DNA of 27,444 nt from CAYSCW01 sp964429795 (GTDB taxonomy: Bacteria > Acidobacteriota > Aminicenantia > Aminicenantales > Aminicenantaceae): the NCBI GenBank assembly GCA_964429795.1, contig CAYSCW010000036.1:1-27444 (forward strand), given 5' to 3'. Positions within the stretch are counted from its first letter, which is position 1; each line of letters begins with the position of its first letter. The position numbers were made by a program, and so were the translations under genes. The notes beneath the pieces were generated by a model that was not told the DNA's origin, made no database searches, and saw only the letters and a list, made by a program, of their open reading frames with translations. Positions 1 to 7,565 of this stretch are shown one piece after another.

Positions 1-2209
1 GGCGATGGTGGCTGCGCCATTTTTTTCCGTCAGAAGAGACATCCACTCGAATCCTTAAAGCGTAGTCGAGGGTATAGTTCCCTTGGTAGAGAGATATTCT
101 GTCCACTCTCTGAGGCTCTTTAAATTCGACGAGAATATAGTCTCCTGAAGTTTTTCCCCGCTCTGTGGTCCACCTGGTGCTCATGTCGTTATCCTTAAGG
201 CGAGGCAGGAGATCGGTTCTCAAGTCGGATGACAGCTTCCAGAGCTCATGCGGGATTTCCGTGTATTTAGCATCCTTTTCTGGTCTTTTTTCTTCCTTTG
301 GAGAAATCACCCGAAAAACAAGATCATCTCCCAATTTATCAGAAAGAGCATTGGATTTCCTGAACGAATACCGAAATTCTTTTTCGAGTTTCAAATCCTC
401 TGTAAAATTTTCCTCAATGTTCTGGATGACTCTTTCGATCCGGCGTTCTTTCCACATATTCTTGTGCAGGATCACGTTATCCACTCCCAATGCTTTTAAA
501 ATATCCATGCAGGCCCAGGAAGGAAAACCCATGAACATATTCCTGATGTAGTAAATGGCAGGAGGGATAAAGCCACTGTAGCCATTAACCATTCTTTTTT
601 GGTGAAATATGGAAAAATACATATAGATGGTATCCTTACCGATGGGATAACGAAAAGGAAGCTCGATGATGGTATCCTTTTCAGGTCTCCCTTTCAACCA
701 GTGATAAGTAGGAGGTATATCTTTTCCAGTGGGGACAAATCTCATTCTTTGGGGGAGGGAAAGGTACTCCAGATTCAAGAAGAGAACCAGAGTAACACTG
801 ACCCAAATTTCAACCTGCCTCCTTTTTAAGTATGTACACAGTAATTTTATTCCGTAACCGGCAAGAACTGCAGTGGCAAAGATAACAAAAATGGCATACC
901 GTGAGGGAACCCGGATGCCCTTGAAGCCTGGGATATAGTTATAAAACCATTGGAAAGGAAGGGGGATAAAACTACTTCCTAAGGAAAGGAGAAAGGACCA
1001 GGCTAATAGTGTAGTATAAACAAACAAATTTTTATCCTCCGGCACCGTCTCTTTTTTTTTCTTGAGGACATATTTGATGAAACTGACTAGTAGAACGAGG
1101 AATCCCGCCAAGAAAATCATAAAGGCCGGTTTAGCGGTATTGTGGGCGGAAAGACGAATGAGGCCCAGATCAAGATCAAATCCACCAGTCCATTGGACAA
1201 TCACGACGATCGATGCATAGATCAAAACTATGGATAAGGCAATCCATCTGAGAATTTTCGTTTTAATGCGAAACAAATTCCTCTTTTTCCACAGAAAAAA
1301 AGCCGCCAGAAATATGGCTCCTATTCCTGGGCTCAGAAAGCGTTCGTGCCTACCTAGAGAGTTGAGAAATCGAGCGAGAAAGACATTATGTGGATTCACA
1401 GCCAGATAATTAACAAAGTCCGCTCCTTTGGTTAGTCCCCGCTGGAAGCCAAAGGTCTTAAAAATGGACATATAGGGAAGGGAAAAAACCGCAAGCATGG
1501 ATCCTGCCAAGACTAAAGGGACTCCGAGCTTCAAGAGAAAAGGAATATTTATTTTCTTCCAGTGAAGGAGGAGAAAAACGGGAAGAACCACTGCCAAAAT
1601 GGAAACATAAAAAAGACCGTAATAGACACAACACAACGCTTGAAGGGTGAAACCGAGAGAAAAAAAGATCGAATGCTTGAGCTGACCGTCCTCAAAATAT
1701 TTGTGCAGAAAAAGAAATGAGAGCGGAATCGGCCAGGCGTGGAGCAACTGCAAATGACTGACATGATCTAAGTTATATGTAGCGAAAGCAAACATTATCC
1801 CACTGGCTATTGCGGCAAGACCGTTCTTGGTTAGGTAGCGAATGAAGAGATACATGACGTAACCGTTGAGAAAATAGGCCAGCAAAAAGACAAAATTATA
1901 AGCCAGGATTGGATTTTTGAAAACAAGGTCTACAGGCAGGGAAATTAAAGCCTGAGGCAGTAGATGTTCGGAGTAGGTGAGAGTGTTGATGTGGGGATAA
2001 AAGATGTTCGCTTGGAAAAGGTTCAAAGGATCGGTAAACAACTTGTGGCGCACATGAGAAAGTATCCAGGTATTTAACAGACTGTCTCCCATCTCAGATA
2101 TAGAACGGTTGGGATGAAGGGAGAGGGGAAGAAGATGGATGAAGGTCAGAAGAACAAAAAGGACCAGAACCCAGAATGAAGTTCTCTTTTTTGAACTCGT
2201 GGATCTCAT
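1..2209 (-). CDS. Multispanning membrane protein (GT-C-like) with C-terminal discoidin-like domain; 3' end cut by window edge
   Basis: The minus-strand frame from the ATG at 2209 is open to base 1 (about 736 codons) and has no stop inside the window. It starts with a hydrophobic anchor, then a loop with GDSLLNTW and YPHINTLTYSEHL, then many membrane segments to about residue 480. A soluble part follows, ending in a discoidin/F5-8C-like stretch (DNDMSTRWT, then RVDVSSDGKKW). The layout resembles GT-C fold glycosyltransferases using lipid-linked sugars, but no specific family or substrate can be assigned. It is paralogous to the gene at 25389-27444, sharing the GDxLLNTW, ANIFYPH and NGYSGF blocks. 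A strong sigma-70 promoter lies only a few bases upstream of the ATG, and no Shine-Dalgarno is visible. Membrane-protein call is solid; enzyme class is inferred. Confidence 0.8.
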   Translation of the reverse strand, partial: MRSTSSKKRTSFWVLVLFVLLTFIHLLPLSLHPNRSISEMGDSLLNTWILSHVRHKLFTDPLNLFQANIFYPHINTLTYSEHLLPQALISLPVDLVFKNPILAYNFVFLLAYFLNGYVMYLFIRYLTKNGLAAIASGIMFAFATYNLDHVSHLQLLHAWPIPLSFLFLHKYFEDGQLKHSIFFSLGFTLQALCCVYYGLFYVSILAVVLPVFLLLHWKKINIPFLLKLGVPLVLAGSMLAVFSLPYMSIFKTFGFQRGLTKGADFVNYLAVNPHNVFLARFLNSLGRHERFLSPGIGAIFLAAFFLWKKRNLFRIKTKILRWIALSIVLIYASIVVIVQWTGGFDLDLGLIRLSAHNTAKPAFMIFLAGFLVLLVSFIKYVLKKKKETVPEDKNLFVYTTLLAWSFLLSLGSSFIPLPFQWFYNYIPGFKGIRVPSRYAIFVIFATAVLAGYGIKLLCTYLKRRQVEIWVSVTLVLFLNLEYLSLPQRMRFVPTGKDIPPTYHWLKGRPEKDTIIELPFRYPIGKDTIYMYFSIFHQKRMVNGYSGFIPPAIYYIRNMFMGFPSWACMDILKALGVDNVILHKNMWKERRIERVIQNIEENFTEDLKLEKEFRYSFRKSNALSDKLGDDLVFRVISPKEEKRPEKDAKYTEIPHELWKLSSDLRTDLLPRLKDNDMSTRWTTERGKTSGDYILVEFKEPQRVDRISLYQGNYTLDYALRIRVDVSSDGKKWRSHHR

Positions 2210-2221
2210 TCTTTGCTAAGA

Positions 2222-2250
2222 TTTATAATATCGTTTGATCCTTTTGTCAA
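2222..2250 (-). promoter_or_regulatory. Sigma-70 promoter for the left membrane-protein gene
   Basis: On the minus strand, TTGACA (2245-2250) is separated by exactly 17 bases from TATAAA (2222-2227). The predicted transcription start is near 2215, about six bases before the ATG at 2209, so the transcript would be almost leaderless. Confidence 0.7.
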
Positions 2251-2344
2251 AATTTCCTGAAAATCCAGGACATGTACCGAATTCACAGCCAGGGCTATAT
2301 CCTGTCTCCAGATGACCGGGCCTCGTTCAGTGAGGTGTCCCTGA

Positions 2345-2374
2345 TTGACAGTGGGGAAGGGAAGGGAATATAAT
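2345..2374 (+). promoter_or_regulatory. Perfect-consensus sigma-70 promoter for the radical SAM gene
   Basis: TTGACA (2345-2350), an 18-base spacer and TATAAT (2369-2374) match both hexamers perfectly. The predicted start is near 2381, about 12 bases before the ATG at 2393. This argues against translation from the TTG at 2345, which is the -35 box itself. Confidence 0.75.
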
Positions 2375-2392
2375 CTGTATCCAAAAGAGAAA

Positions 2393-4063
2393 ATGTTTTC
2401 TCCTGAAATTCTGCTTGGCGCGGGATGGTACCCAGAAGAGAATGACGGGATCCACGCCTTCCGCTGGATGAAAAAAGAGGCCAACTTTTTTATCAAAAAC
2501 TATCAGGTTACCGGAAGAAAATACCTCCTCATCACAGCAGCCGGACACGCTGATCCTGAAGAACAGCACGTTATCCTTGAACTCTACATCAACGGTCAGA
2601 AAAAAGGAGAAAAGGAAATTGATGAATCCTTCTGCTCCTATGCTTTTCCCTTTGAAGAAACGGGTAATATCCAATTTGATTTTGCTTTGAACAAAACATT
2701 TTCTGTACCTGGGGATGGCCGTCAGCTTGGTATCATGCTGAGAAGGATGGAGTTTATCAAGGCTTCAGAGACTGGCATTTTCCTCGAGGGATGGTATGGC
2801 TGGGAATTTGATGATCTGTTTCCCTTTAGATGGATGAAGAAGAAGGCAAAATTTAACCTCTCCACTGAGCACAAAAGAAAACAAAAGTATATCTCCTTCT
2901 ATATTTTTTCTGAATTTCATGATTTTAGTCAGAAGCTGAACATTTCTCTTCATGACAGTGCACTTTCAGAGATTACTCTCCTTCCTAAGTGGAATTTTTA
3001 CAGCTTTCCTCTCCAGCTTGCGCCATCCGTTAAAAAAGAACAGATGAATCCCGAAAGTGAGATGGCTGCTGATAGACCTAGAACCGATGAACTTAATCTG
3101 TCCCTGAATAGAGTTTTGCCTGAAGAATATCACCAAGGTGACGGCAGACAACTGGGGATCAGAGTCAGCTATCCAGAATTTCATGACCATGATGAAACTC
3201 ACCGTCTCTTTATGTTTTTCCATAAGAATGCCCTTTTGAATTATCAAGAAATGAGAGAGGGCAAGACAAAACTTGCTTCTTTTCCTCTGAATTTGGGTGT
3301 CGATTTATACGGAAAATGCAACATCTACCCTCACTGCGTTTATTGCCTGTGGGAACGGATGAAAGAACTGGAAGGAGAATATGCCGAGGTGAATGTGGAT
3401 GAGAGAACCCTGGAAGGTTATGGGCATTTTTTTCAGTCAGCGCGCCTGGTGATCAACTGTTCCTTCGGAGAGCCTCTTCTCCATCTTCGATTTGGAGAAA
3501 TTCTTGAATTCTGCCAAGAGCAGAAGAAGATTCTCGAAATATCAACCAATGGCCAGTCTTTTACTCCAAGAACGATCCAGGCTTTACTGGGAAAGCCCGT
3601 TTACCTCTATGTTTCCCTCGATGCAGCCTGTAAAGATACCTATGCCAAGATCAGAAACGACCGTTGGGACTCTATCATCCCCCATCTCAAGCTTTTAAAT
3701 CAGGAAAGAAAGAAAAAAGGTAACCTTCCTAAAATCTACATGGTCTTCATGCCCATGAGAGTAAACCTGGGAGATTTAGAAGCTTATTTTCAGCTCTGCC
3801 AAATAATCGAAGCCGATTCTCTGGTCCTTCGTCCTCTGAATTACTTGGAGAATCCCCAGATAGAGGCTGATCGAGGAGGCTACCATTTTGATTACGAAAA
3901 AGAACTTCTCTCTTCCCAGGAACTCGAAGAAGTCTTCTGGAAATGTGATGAATATTCAAAGAAGTATGATGTACCTGTGGCTAACCAATTCACATTCGGA
4001 AAGACCGAGGAGCTGGTTTCAAATGGAACATCATACCTTTCGCCAGAAAAACAAAGGTTTTAA
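2393..4063 (+). CDS. Radical SAM enzyme with duplicated GWY beta modules; SPASM domain cut off by in-frame TAA
   Basis: From the ATG at 2393 (preceded by AAAGAG) the product has 556 residues. Two related N-terminal modules, about 9-123 and 131-264, each run from GWY through FRWMKK to DGRQLGI. The radical SAM core follows, with C309, C315 and C318 spaced C-x5-C-x2-C rather than the usual C-x3-C-x2-C, then SFGEPLL (the GGE motif) and ISTNGQ. The gene stops at TAA 4061-4063, and the same frame reopens at once into a SPASM-type domain (4067-4516). Such enzymes use a [4Fe-4S] cluster and S-adenosylmethionine to modify peptides or sugars; the substrate here is unknown. The neighbouring membrane protein and sulfatase-like lipoprotein suggest envelope-related work. 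Family call is firm, function is not. Confidence 0.85.
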   Translation: MFSPEILLGAGWYPEENDGIHAFRWMKKEANFFIKNYQVTGRKYLLITAAGHADPEEQHVILELYINGQKKGEKEIDESFCSYAFPFEETGNIQFDFALNKTFSVPGDGRQLGIMLRRMEFIKASETGIFLEGWYGWEFDDLFPFRWMKKKAKFNLSTEHKRKQKYISFYIFSEFHDFSQKLNISLHDSALSEITLLPKWNFYSFPLQLAPSVKKEQMNPESEMAADRPRTDELNLSLNRVLPEEYHQGDGRQLGIRVSYPEFHDHDETHRLFMFFHKNALLNYQEMREGKTKLASFPLNLGVDLYGKCNIYPHCVYCLWERMKELEGEYAEVNVDERTLEGYGHFFQSARLVINCSFGEPLLHLRFGEILEFCQEQKKILEISTNGQSFTPRTIQALLGKPVYLYVSLDAACKDTYAKIRNDRWDSIIPHLKLLNQERKKKGNLPKIYMVFMPMRVNLGDLEAYFQLCQIIEADSLVLRPLNYLENPQIEADRGGYHFDYEKELLSSQELEEVFWKCDEYSKKYDVPVANQFTFGKTEELVSNGTSYLSPEKQRF

Positions 4064-4066
4064 GCC

Positions 4067-4516
4067 ATGGATCAAGAAAAGAACATCTTAGTCCAAAAGT
4101 CCTCCCCCCAGGAGGAAGGTCAACCATCTCCCTCCCCCCCTCTATGCCGAGAGCCCTGGGAGAGCTATTATATCCTTCGCCGCGGCATCCTACCATGCTG
4201 TCATGGAAGCCAACCCATCGCCCCCATGTCAGAGTGGGCTACGGCCTGGAATTCCCCTCAGCTTCAGGAGATAAGATTCTATCTCAGTCAAGGAAAACTC
4301 AGTCCTTATTGTCTGGACAGTCTTTCCTGTCCCATTGTCCAGAAATATCTGGCCAAGCAGAAACAACAGTCTCTTCTTGCTCATATCTCTCCTCAGCAAA
4401 GACCCCCTCTTCTCAGGTTTATAAACAAATTGCTCTTCCGGATTCCCGGAAAACTTTATCGGGTTTTTCAAAGCAAGAAGAGAAAAGAGTCACTTGATGT
4501 AACCAAGAGTTCTTAA
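4067..4516 (+). CDS. Detached SPASM-type C-terminal domain of the radical SAM enzyme
   Basis: This 149-residue frame is in the same phase as the radical SAM gene and is separated from it only by TAA and one codon. It holds LCREPWESYYI, then PCCHGS, WNSPQLQEIR, and C82 and C88. With C27, C44 and C45 this is the cysteine pattern of SPASM auxiliary Fe-S domains, which normally sit on the same polypeptide as the radical SAM core. It ends in a basic tail. AAAGG lies about 11 bases before the ATG, so reinitiation is possible. The simplest reading is a nonsense-disrupted single gene; alternatives are stop readthrough, a functional two-part enzyme or a base error. Its end overlaps the convergent sulfatase-like gene by 27 bases. 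Confidence 0.7.
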   Translation: MDQEKNILVQKSSPQEEGQPSPSPPLCREPWESYYILRRGILPCCHGSQPIAPMSEWATAWNSPQLQEIRFYLSQGKLSPYCLDSLSCPIVQKYLAKQKQQSLLAHISPQQRPPLLRFINKLLFRIPGKLYRVFQSKKRKESLDVTKSS

Positions 4517-6118
4517 CATTTCTTTTGTCTTATTGTCTATCTTGATTTCTTTTTTCTCTTTCATCGCTTCCCTAACAAAAGAATCCAATTCCTTCTTAAG
4601 TTTTACTACTTTGTTGCTAAGAGGCTCTCCTGAAAAAATATTCTCCATCTCATCAGGATCTGCCTTCAAATCGAAGAGTTCATAGGCTTTTTCTTCAGGA
4701 GTGAAGATAAGATGCCAGGGAAACTGCAGAATGGCGAACCGGTCTTTTACTGCCTCGGGCGTATAGGTTTCCTGGTAGATGGTGAATTCCTTCTCTTTCC
4801 CTAACCGGAGGAGATTTCTTCCTTGAAAATGAGAGAGTCTTTTCAAGCCCATGGTTGACATGATAGTGGGCCCCACATCGAGAAGCGTCACAGGTGATGA
4901 GATTCGTATGCCCTGTTTCACAGCGTGAGGATTATAGATGATGAGAGGAACTTTCATGTAGATATCATATAGAAAATGGATATGTCCGATATGCGGATCT
5001 CCCATTTGATTCAGGTATTCACCAAGCCCCTCTCCATGATCACCGACCATCAAGATATGAGTCTTTGGAAAAAGATTTGCCCCTCGCAGTCTCTCCCAGA
5101 GTTTGCCGATTTCTCCATCCATGTATTCCACTTCTCTTCTGTACAACTCCCTGACCGCCTGGATAGGAAGTAGGAGTCGACCTCGAAAAGAAAGCACAGT
5201 TTGCCGACCAGGGGAAGGGCAATCCAGGTCGATGATACTCTGTTCTTTGGAGAAAAAGAAGCTATCCTCATCCTGAATGAGCCACCCACGAGAGAATTGA
5301 ATCCCGATTTCTTTATCTTTAATATTCAGCTCATCAAAGCGAGCTTGAAACGCATAAGATTTATCCCGGTAGAGGTTATTAACCTCGAAGCGGAGGGTAT
5401 TTTTTCCCTCCTTCAACTTTAAAGGGACTTCATATGTGGTGTATTTGTTCAAGCAGTACTCCCCGAGAAATTCGCCGTTGAGGAACACTTTCAAATCCGA
5501 GGGCAGGGTGGGGGGAGCATACGGATCATGGGGATCTGAATAATGAATCCAGAGAAAGAATTTCTTCTCCTTGTTTCGATCCAGCCACGAAAAAACATGC
5601 CTGTTGACTTCCTCTGCTGCAAGATACCAGCGCCCTTTAGGAAAGTCATCCTGATATTCTTGAAATCCCTCATCAAGACCAAATTGGGACTTCAATACGC
5701 CTAAGGAGACAAACGCAGCCGTGGCATAGCCATTCTTGTGAAAGATATTCACGAATGAAGGCCTCTTCCTTGTCGGACTTATAGCCTGTCCATTGTTGTA
5801 GTTCTTCATTGTATAAGGAGGTTCAGAAAAGAAAATGGAAGCGTGGGAGGGCAAGGTGATGGGGATGACGCTATAACAGTTTTCATAAAGCGTTCCCTCC
5901 TGAGCTAAAAAATCGATATGGGGAGTGGAAGCCTTACCCGGCTGGTAAGCGCTGATGAAATCCGCTCTTTGTGTGTCCAGAGTGATGAGGATGAAATTAT
6001 CTTGACTTGGTGGTTTTTGACAACCAGGGAAAAAAGATAGAAGAAAAAAGAGACTCAAAAAACCTATCAGGAGGAACAGCAATCTTTTTCTAACTGATTG
6101 TATTAAATGGGATTGCAA
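4490..6118 (-). CDS. Sulfatase/alkaline-phosphatase-superfamily lipoprotein with inserted beta domain
   Basis: The 542-residue product has an N-terminal membrane segment ending in a lipobox-like PGC (C33), so it is probably an exported lipoprotein. The superfamily metal motif is LDTQRAD near residue 48, and GDHGEGLGE lies at 359-367. The nucleophile position reads T88-L-P-S-H92 instead of C/S-x-P-S-R, so no formylglycine can form; Thr nucleophiles are typical of phosphate- or phosphoethanolamine-transferring relatives. Between DPHDPY (195-200) and YMDGEIG (332-338) sits an extra beta-rich stretch of about 110 residues, including VFLNGEFLG and LKEGKNTLRFEVNN. The start is TTG at 6118 with AGGGA upstream. 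Hydrolysis or transfer at the cell surface is likely; the substrate is unknown. Confidence 0.82.
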   Translation of the reverse strand: MQSHLIQSVRKRLLFLLIGFLSLFFLLSFFPGCQKPPSQDNFILITLDTQRADFISAYQPGKASTPHIDFLAQEGTLYENCYSVIPITLPSHASIFFSEPPYTMKNYNNGQAISPTRKRPSFVNIFHKNGYATAAFVSLGVLKSQFGLDEGFQEYQDDFPKGRWYLAAEEVNRHVFSWLDRNKEKKFFLWIHYSDPHDPYAPPTLPSDLKVFLNGEFLGEYCLNKYTTYEVPLKLKEGKNTLRFEVNNLYRDKSYAFQARFDELNIKDKEIGIQFSRGWLIQDEDSFFFSKEQSIIDLDCPSPGRQTVLSFRGRLLLPIQAVRELYRREVEYMDGEIGKLWERLRGANLFPKTHILMVGDHGEGLGEYLNQMGDPHIGHIHFLYDIYMKVPLIIYNPHAVKQGIRISSPVTLLDVGPTIMSTMGLKRLSHFQGRNLLRLGKEKEFTIYQETYTPEAVKDRFAILQFPWHLIFTPEEKAYELFDLKADPDEMENIFSGEPLSNKVVKLKKELDSFVREAMKEKKEIKIDNKTKEMLRTLGYIK

Positions 6119-6177
6119 TTTAAATTCCCTGTCCTTTTTTAGGATAACTTGGTTAAGCCTTTTTAGATTTAGAGATT

Positions 6178-6206
6178 ATTATGGAAAAATAAAAAAAATT
6201 TGTCAA
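6178..6206 (-). promoter_or_regulatory. Sigma-70 promoter for the sulfatase-like gene
   Basis: On the minus strand TTGACA (6201-6206), a 17-base A/T-rich spacer and CATAAT (6178-6183) form a near-consensus promoter. The predicted leader is about 50 bases, ending at the TTG start at 6118. Confidence 0.6.
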
Positions 6207-6211
6207 AATGA

Positions 6212-6240
6212 TTGCATTGTTCTGTTTATTTTTATAAAAT
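6212..6240 (+). promoter_or_regulatory. Possible promoter for the nuo operon
   Basis: TTGCAT (6212-6217), a 17-base spacer and TAAAAT (6235-6240) sit just before nuoA. The -10 is good but the -35 is poor. The segment is A/T-rich and shares the divergent intergenic region with the sulfatase-like promoter, so this is only a candidate. Confidence 0.3.
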
Positions 6241-6262
6241 TTATGCCTTTAATTCGCGAAAT

Positions 6263-6610
6263 ATGATAGAGCTCCTTTTAGTTTTCCTTATCTTCGGGTT
6301 CCTAGGAGTAGTCCTCGTCATTATGAATAAACTCCTCGGACCCAAACGAAGTAATCCTACAAAAGAGAGTCCCTTTGAATGTGGAAGCCCCTATCTCCAG
6401 GAAGAAATCAATCCCGTTCCCATAAAATTCTACTTGGTTGCCTTCATCTTCCTCCTTTTCGACATAGAAGTGGTGTTTTTCTTTCCCTGGGCGCTGGTGT
6501 TTAAGAAAATCGGCAGCACCGCTTTTATCGTCATGCTCGCCTATCTTGTGATCATCATCATCGGTTTCATTTATGCCTGGAAAAAGGGCGCTTTCCAATG
6601 GGAACGCTAA
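6263..6610 (+). CDS. nuoA: NADH-quinone oxidoreductase subunit A
   Basis: A 115-residue membrane subunit of complex I. It has three membrane segments and the family blocks NPTKESPFECGSP and FYLVAFIFLLFDIEVVFFFPWA (read in parts), whose acidic residues near the quinone channel are characteristic. The start is placed at ATG 6263, giving the normal NuoA length. An upstream TTG at 6212 would add 17 non-conserved residues in a likely promoter region. No clear Shine-Dalgarno is visible. It is the first gene of the nuoABCDEFGHI cluster; nuoB starts 19 bases after its stop. Confidence 0.95.
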   Translation: MIELLLVFLIFGFLGVVLVIMNKLLGPKRSNPTKESPFECGSPYLQEEINPVPIKFYLVAFIFLLFDIEVVFFFPWALVFKKIGSTAFIVMLAYLVIIIIGFIYAWKKGAFQWER

Positions 6611-6629
6611 ATCAGCAAAAGAGTTTGAT

Positions 6630-7106
6630 ATGGAAGGCGGATTCATCACCACAAAGTTTAATCACATTCTAGGCTGGGCCAGAAAATTTTCCCTTTTCCA
6701 TTACCCCTTTGTGACAGCCTGCTGCGGAATGGAATACATGTCTGCAGCCTGCGCCCACTTCGATATCGACCGTTTCGGGGCTGGCTGGACCCGGTTTTCC
6801 CCCCGTCAATCTGATATGCTCCTTGTCGTCGGCACTATCACCCAGAAATTGGCACCTGTTCTCAGGACTGTCTACAACCAGATGACAGAACCCAAATGGG
6901 TGGTTGCCTTTGGCACTTGTGCAGTAAGCGGCGGTATCTACGACAATTACGCCGTAGTCCAAGGAATCGATCGTATCATCCCCGTTGACATTTATATACC
7001 CGGATGCCCGCCTCGACCCGAAACGGTCCTTGATGGCTTGGTCAAGCTCCAAGAAAAAATCCAAAACCAAGAGCAAGAATGGAGATGGAAAAGAAAAAAG
7101 CCTTAG
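6630..7106 (+). CDS. nuoB: NADH-quinone oxidoreductase subunit B (cluster N2)
   Basis: NuoB carries the terminal [4Fe-4S] cluster N2, which passes electrons to quinone. The four ligands are visible: adjacent C31-C32 in TACCGMEY, C97 in GTCAVSGG and C126 in PGCPPRPE. From ATG 6630, preceded by AAGAG, the protein has 158 residues and begins close to the conserved WARKFSL block. An in-frame start at 6573 would overlap nuoA and add an unlikely extension. The 3' end overlaps nuoC by 28 bases. All key residues are intact. Confidence 0.96.
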   Translation: MEGGFITTKFNHILGWARKFSLFHYPFVTACCGMEYMSAACAHFDIDRFGAGWTRFSPRQSDMLLVVGTITQKLAPVLRTVYNQMTEPKWVVAFGTCAVSGGIYDNYAVVQGIDRIIPVDIYIPGCPPRPETVLDGLVKLQEKIQNQEQEWRWKRKKP

Positions 7107-7564
7107 ACGACCTCAGGAAAAGATTCTCAGGAAAAATCAAAGAGACCTTCCTTAAATTCGGAGATGAGATCGTCATCATCGAAAGAGATTCACTCCTCGA
7201 TGTGGTCAAATTTCTGATGAAGGAACCTTACTCTTTCACTATGCTCCTGGATCTGACATGTGTTGATCACATCGGGCAAGAGAATCGTTTCCAGATGGTT
7301 TACCACCTTTTCTCTCTCTCCAACAATCACCGCCTGAGAATAAAGCTCTCTCTCCCCGAGAAAGACCCTGTTGTGGATTCTTTAACTTCTTTCTTCAAGA
7401 ATGCCAACTGGCTGGAGAGAGAAGTTTATGACATGTTCGGAATACAATTCAACAGGCATCCTGATCTAAGGCGGCTCTTCATGTATGAGGGATTCGAAGG
7501 CTATCCTCTGCGAAAGGATTATCCTCTACGAAAGCGTCAGCCTAGAATTCGTTTGAGAAAATAA
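7079..7564 (+). CDS. nuoC: NADH-quinone oxidoreductase subunit C (30 kDa)
   Basis: A 161-residue peripheral-arm subunit that packs against NuoD and NuoB. The family signature is present: LLDLTCVDH, MVYHLFSL, then the highly conserved ANWLEREVYDMFGIQF, HPDLRRLFM and GYPLRKDYPL. It is a separate gene, not fused to nuoD as in Escherichia coli. The 28-base overlap with nuoB and the one-base gap to nuoD imply coupled translation. Confidence 0.95.
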   Translation: MEMEKKKALDDLRKRFSGKIKETFLKFGDEIVIIERDSLLDVVKFLMKEPYSFTMLLDLTCVDHIGQENRFQMVYHLFSLSNNHRLRIKLSLPEKDPVVDSLTSFFKNANWLEREVYDMFGIQFNRHPDLRRLFMYEGFEGYPLRKDYPLRKRQPRIRLRK

Positions 7565-7565
7565 G

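Noticed and set aside
2345..2392. TTG start at 2345 for the radical SAM gene, adding 16 residues
   Set aside because: These bases are the -35 box and spacer of a perfect promoter; the ATG at 2393 fits better.
6212..6262. Upstream TTG start for nuoA
   Set aside because: It gives a non-conserved extension in a promoter-like region; ATG 6263 yields normal NuoA length.
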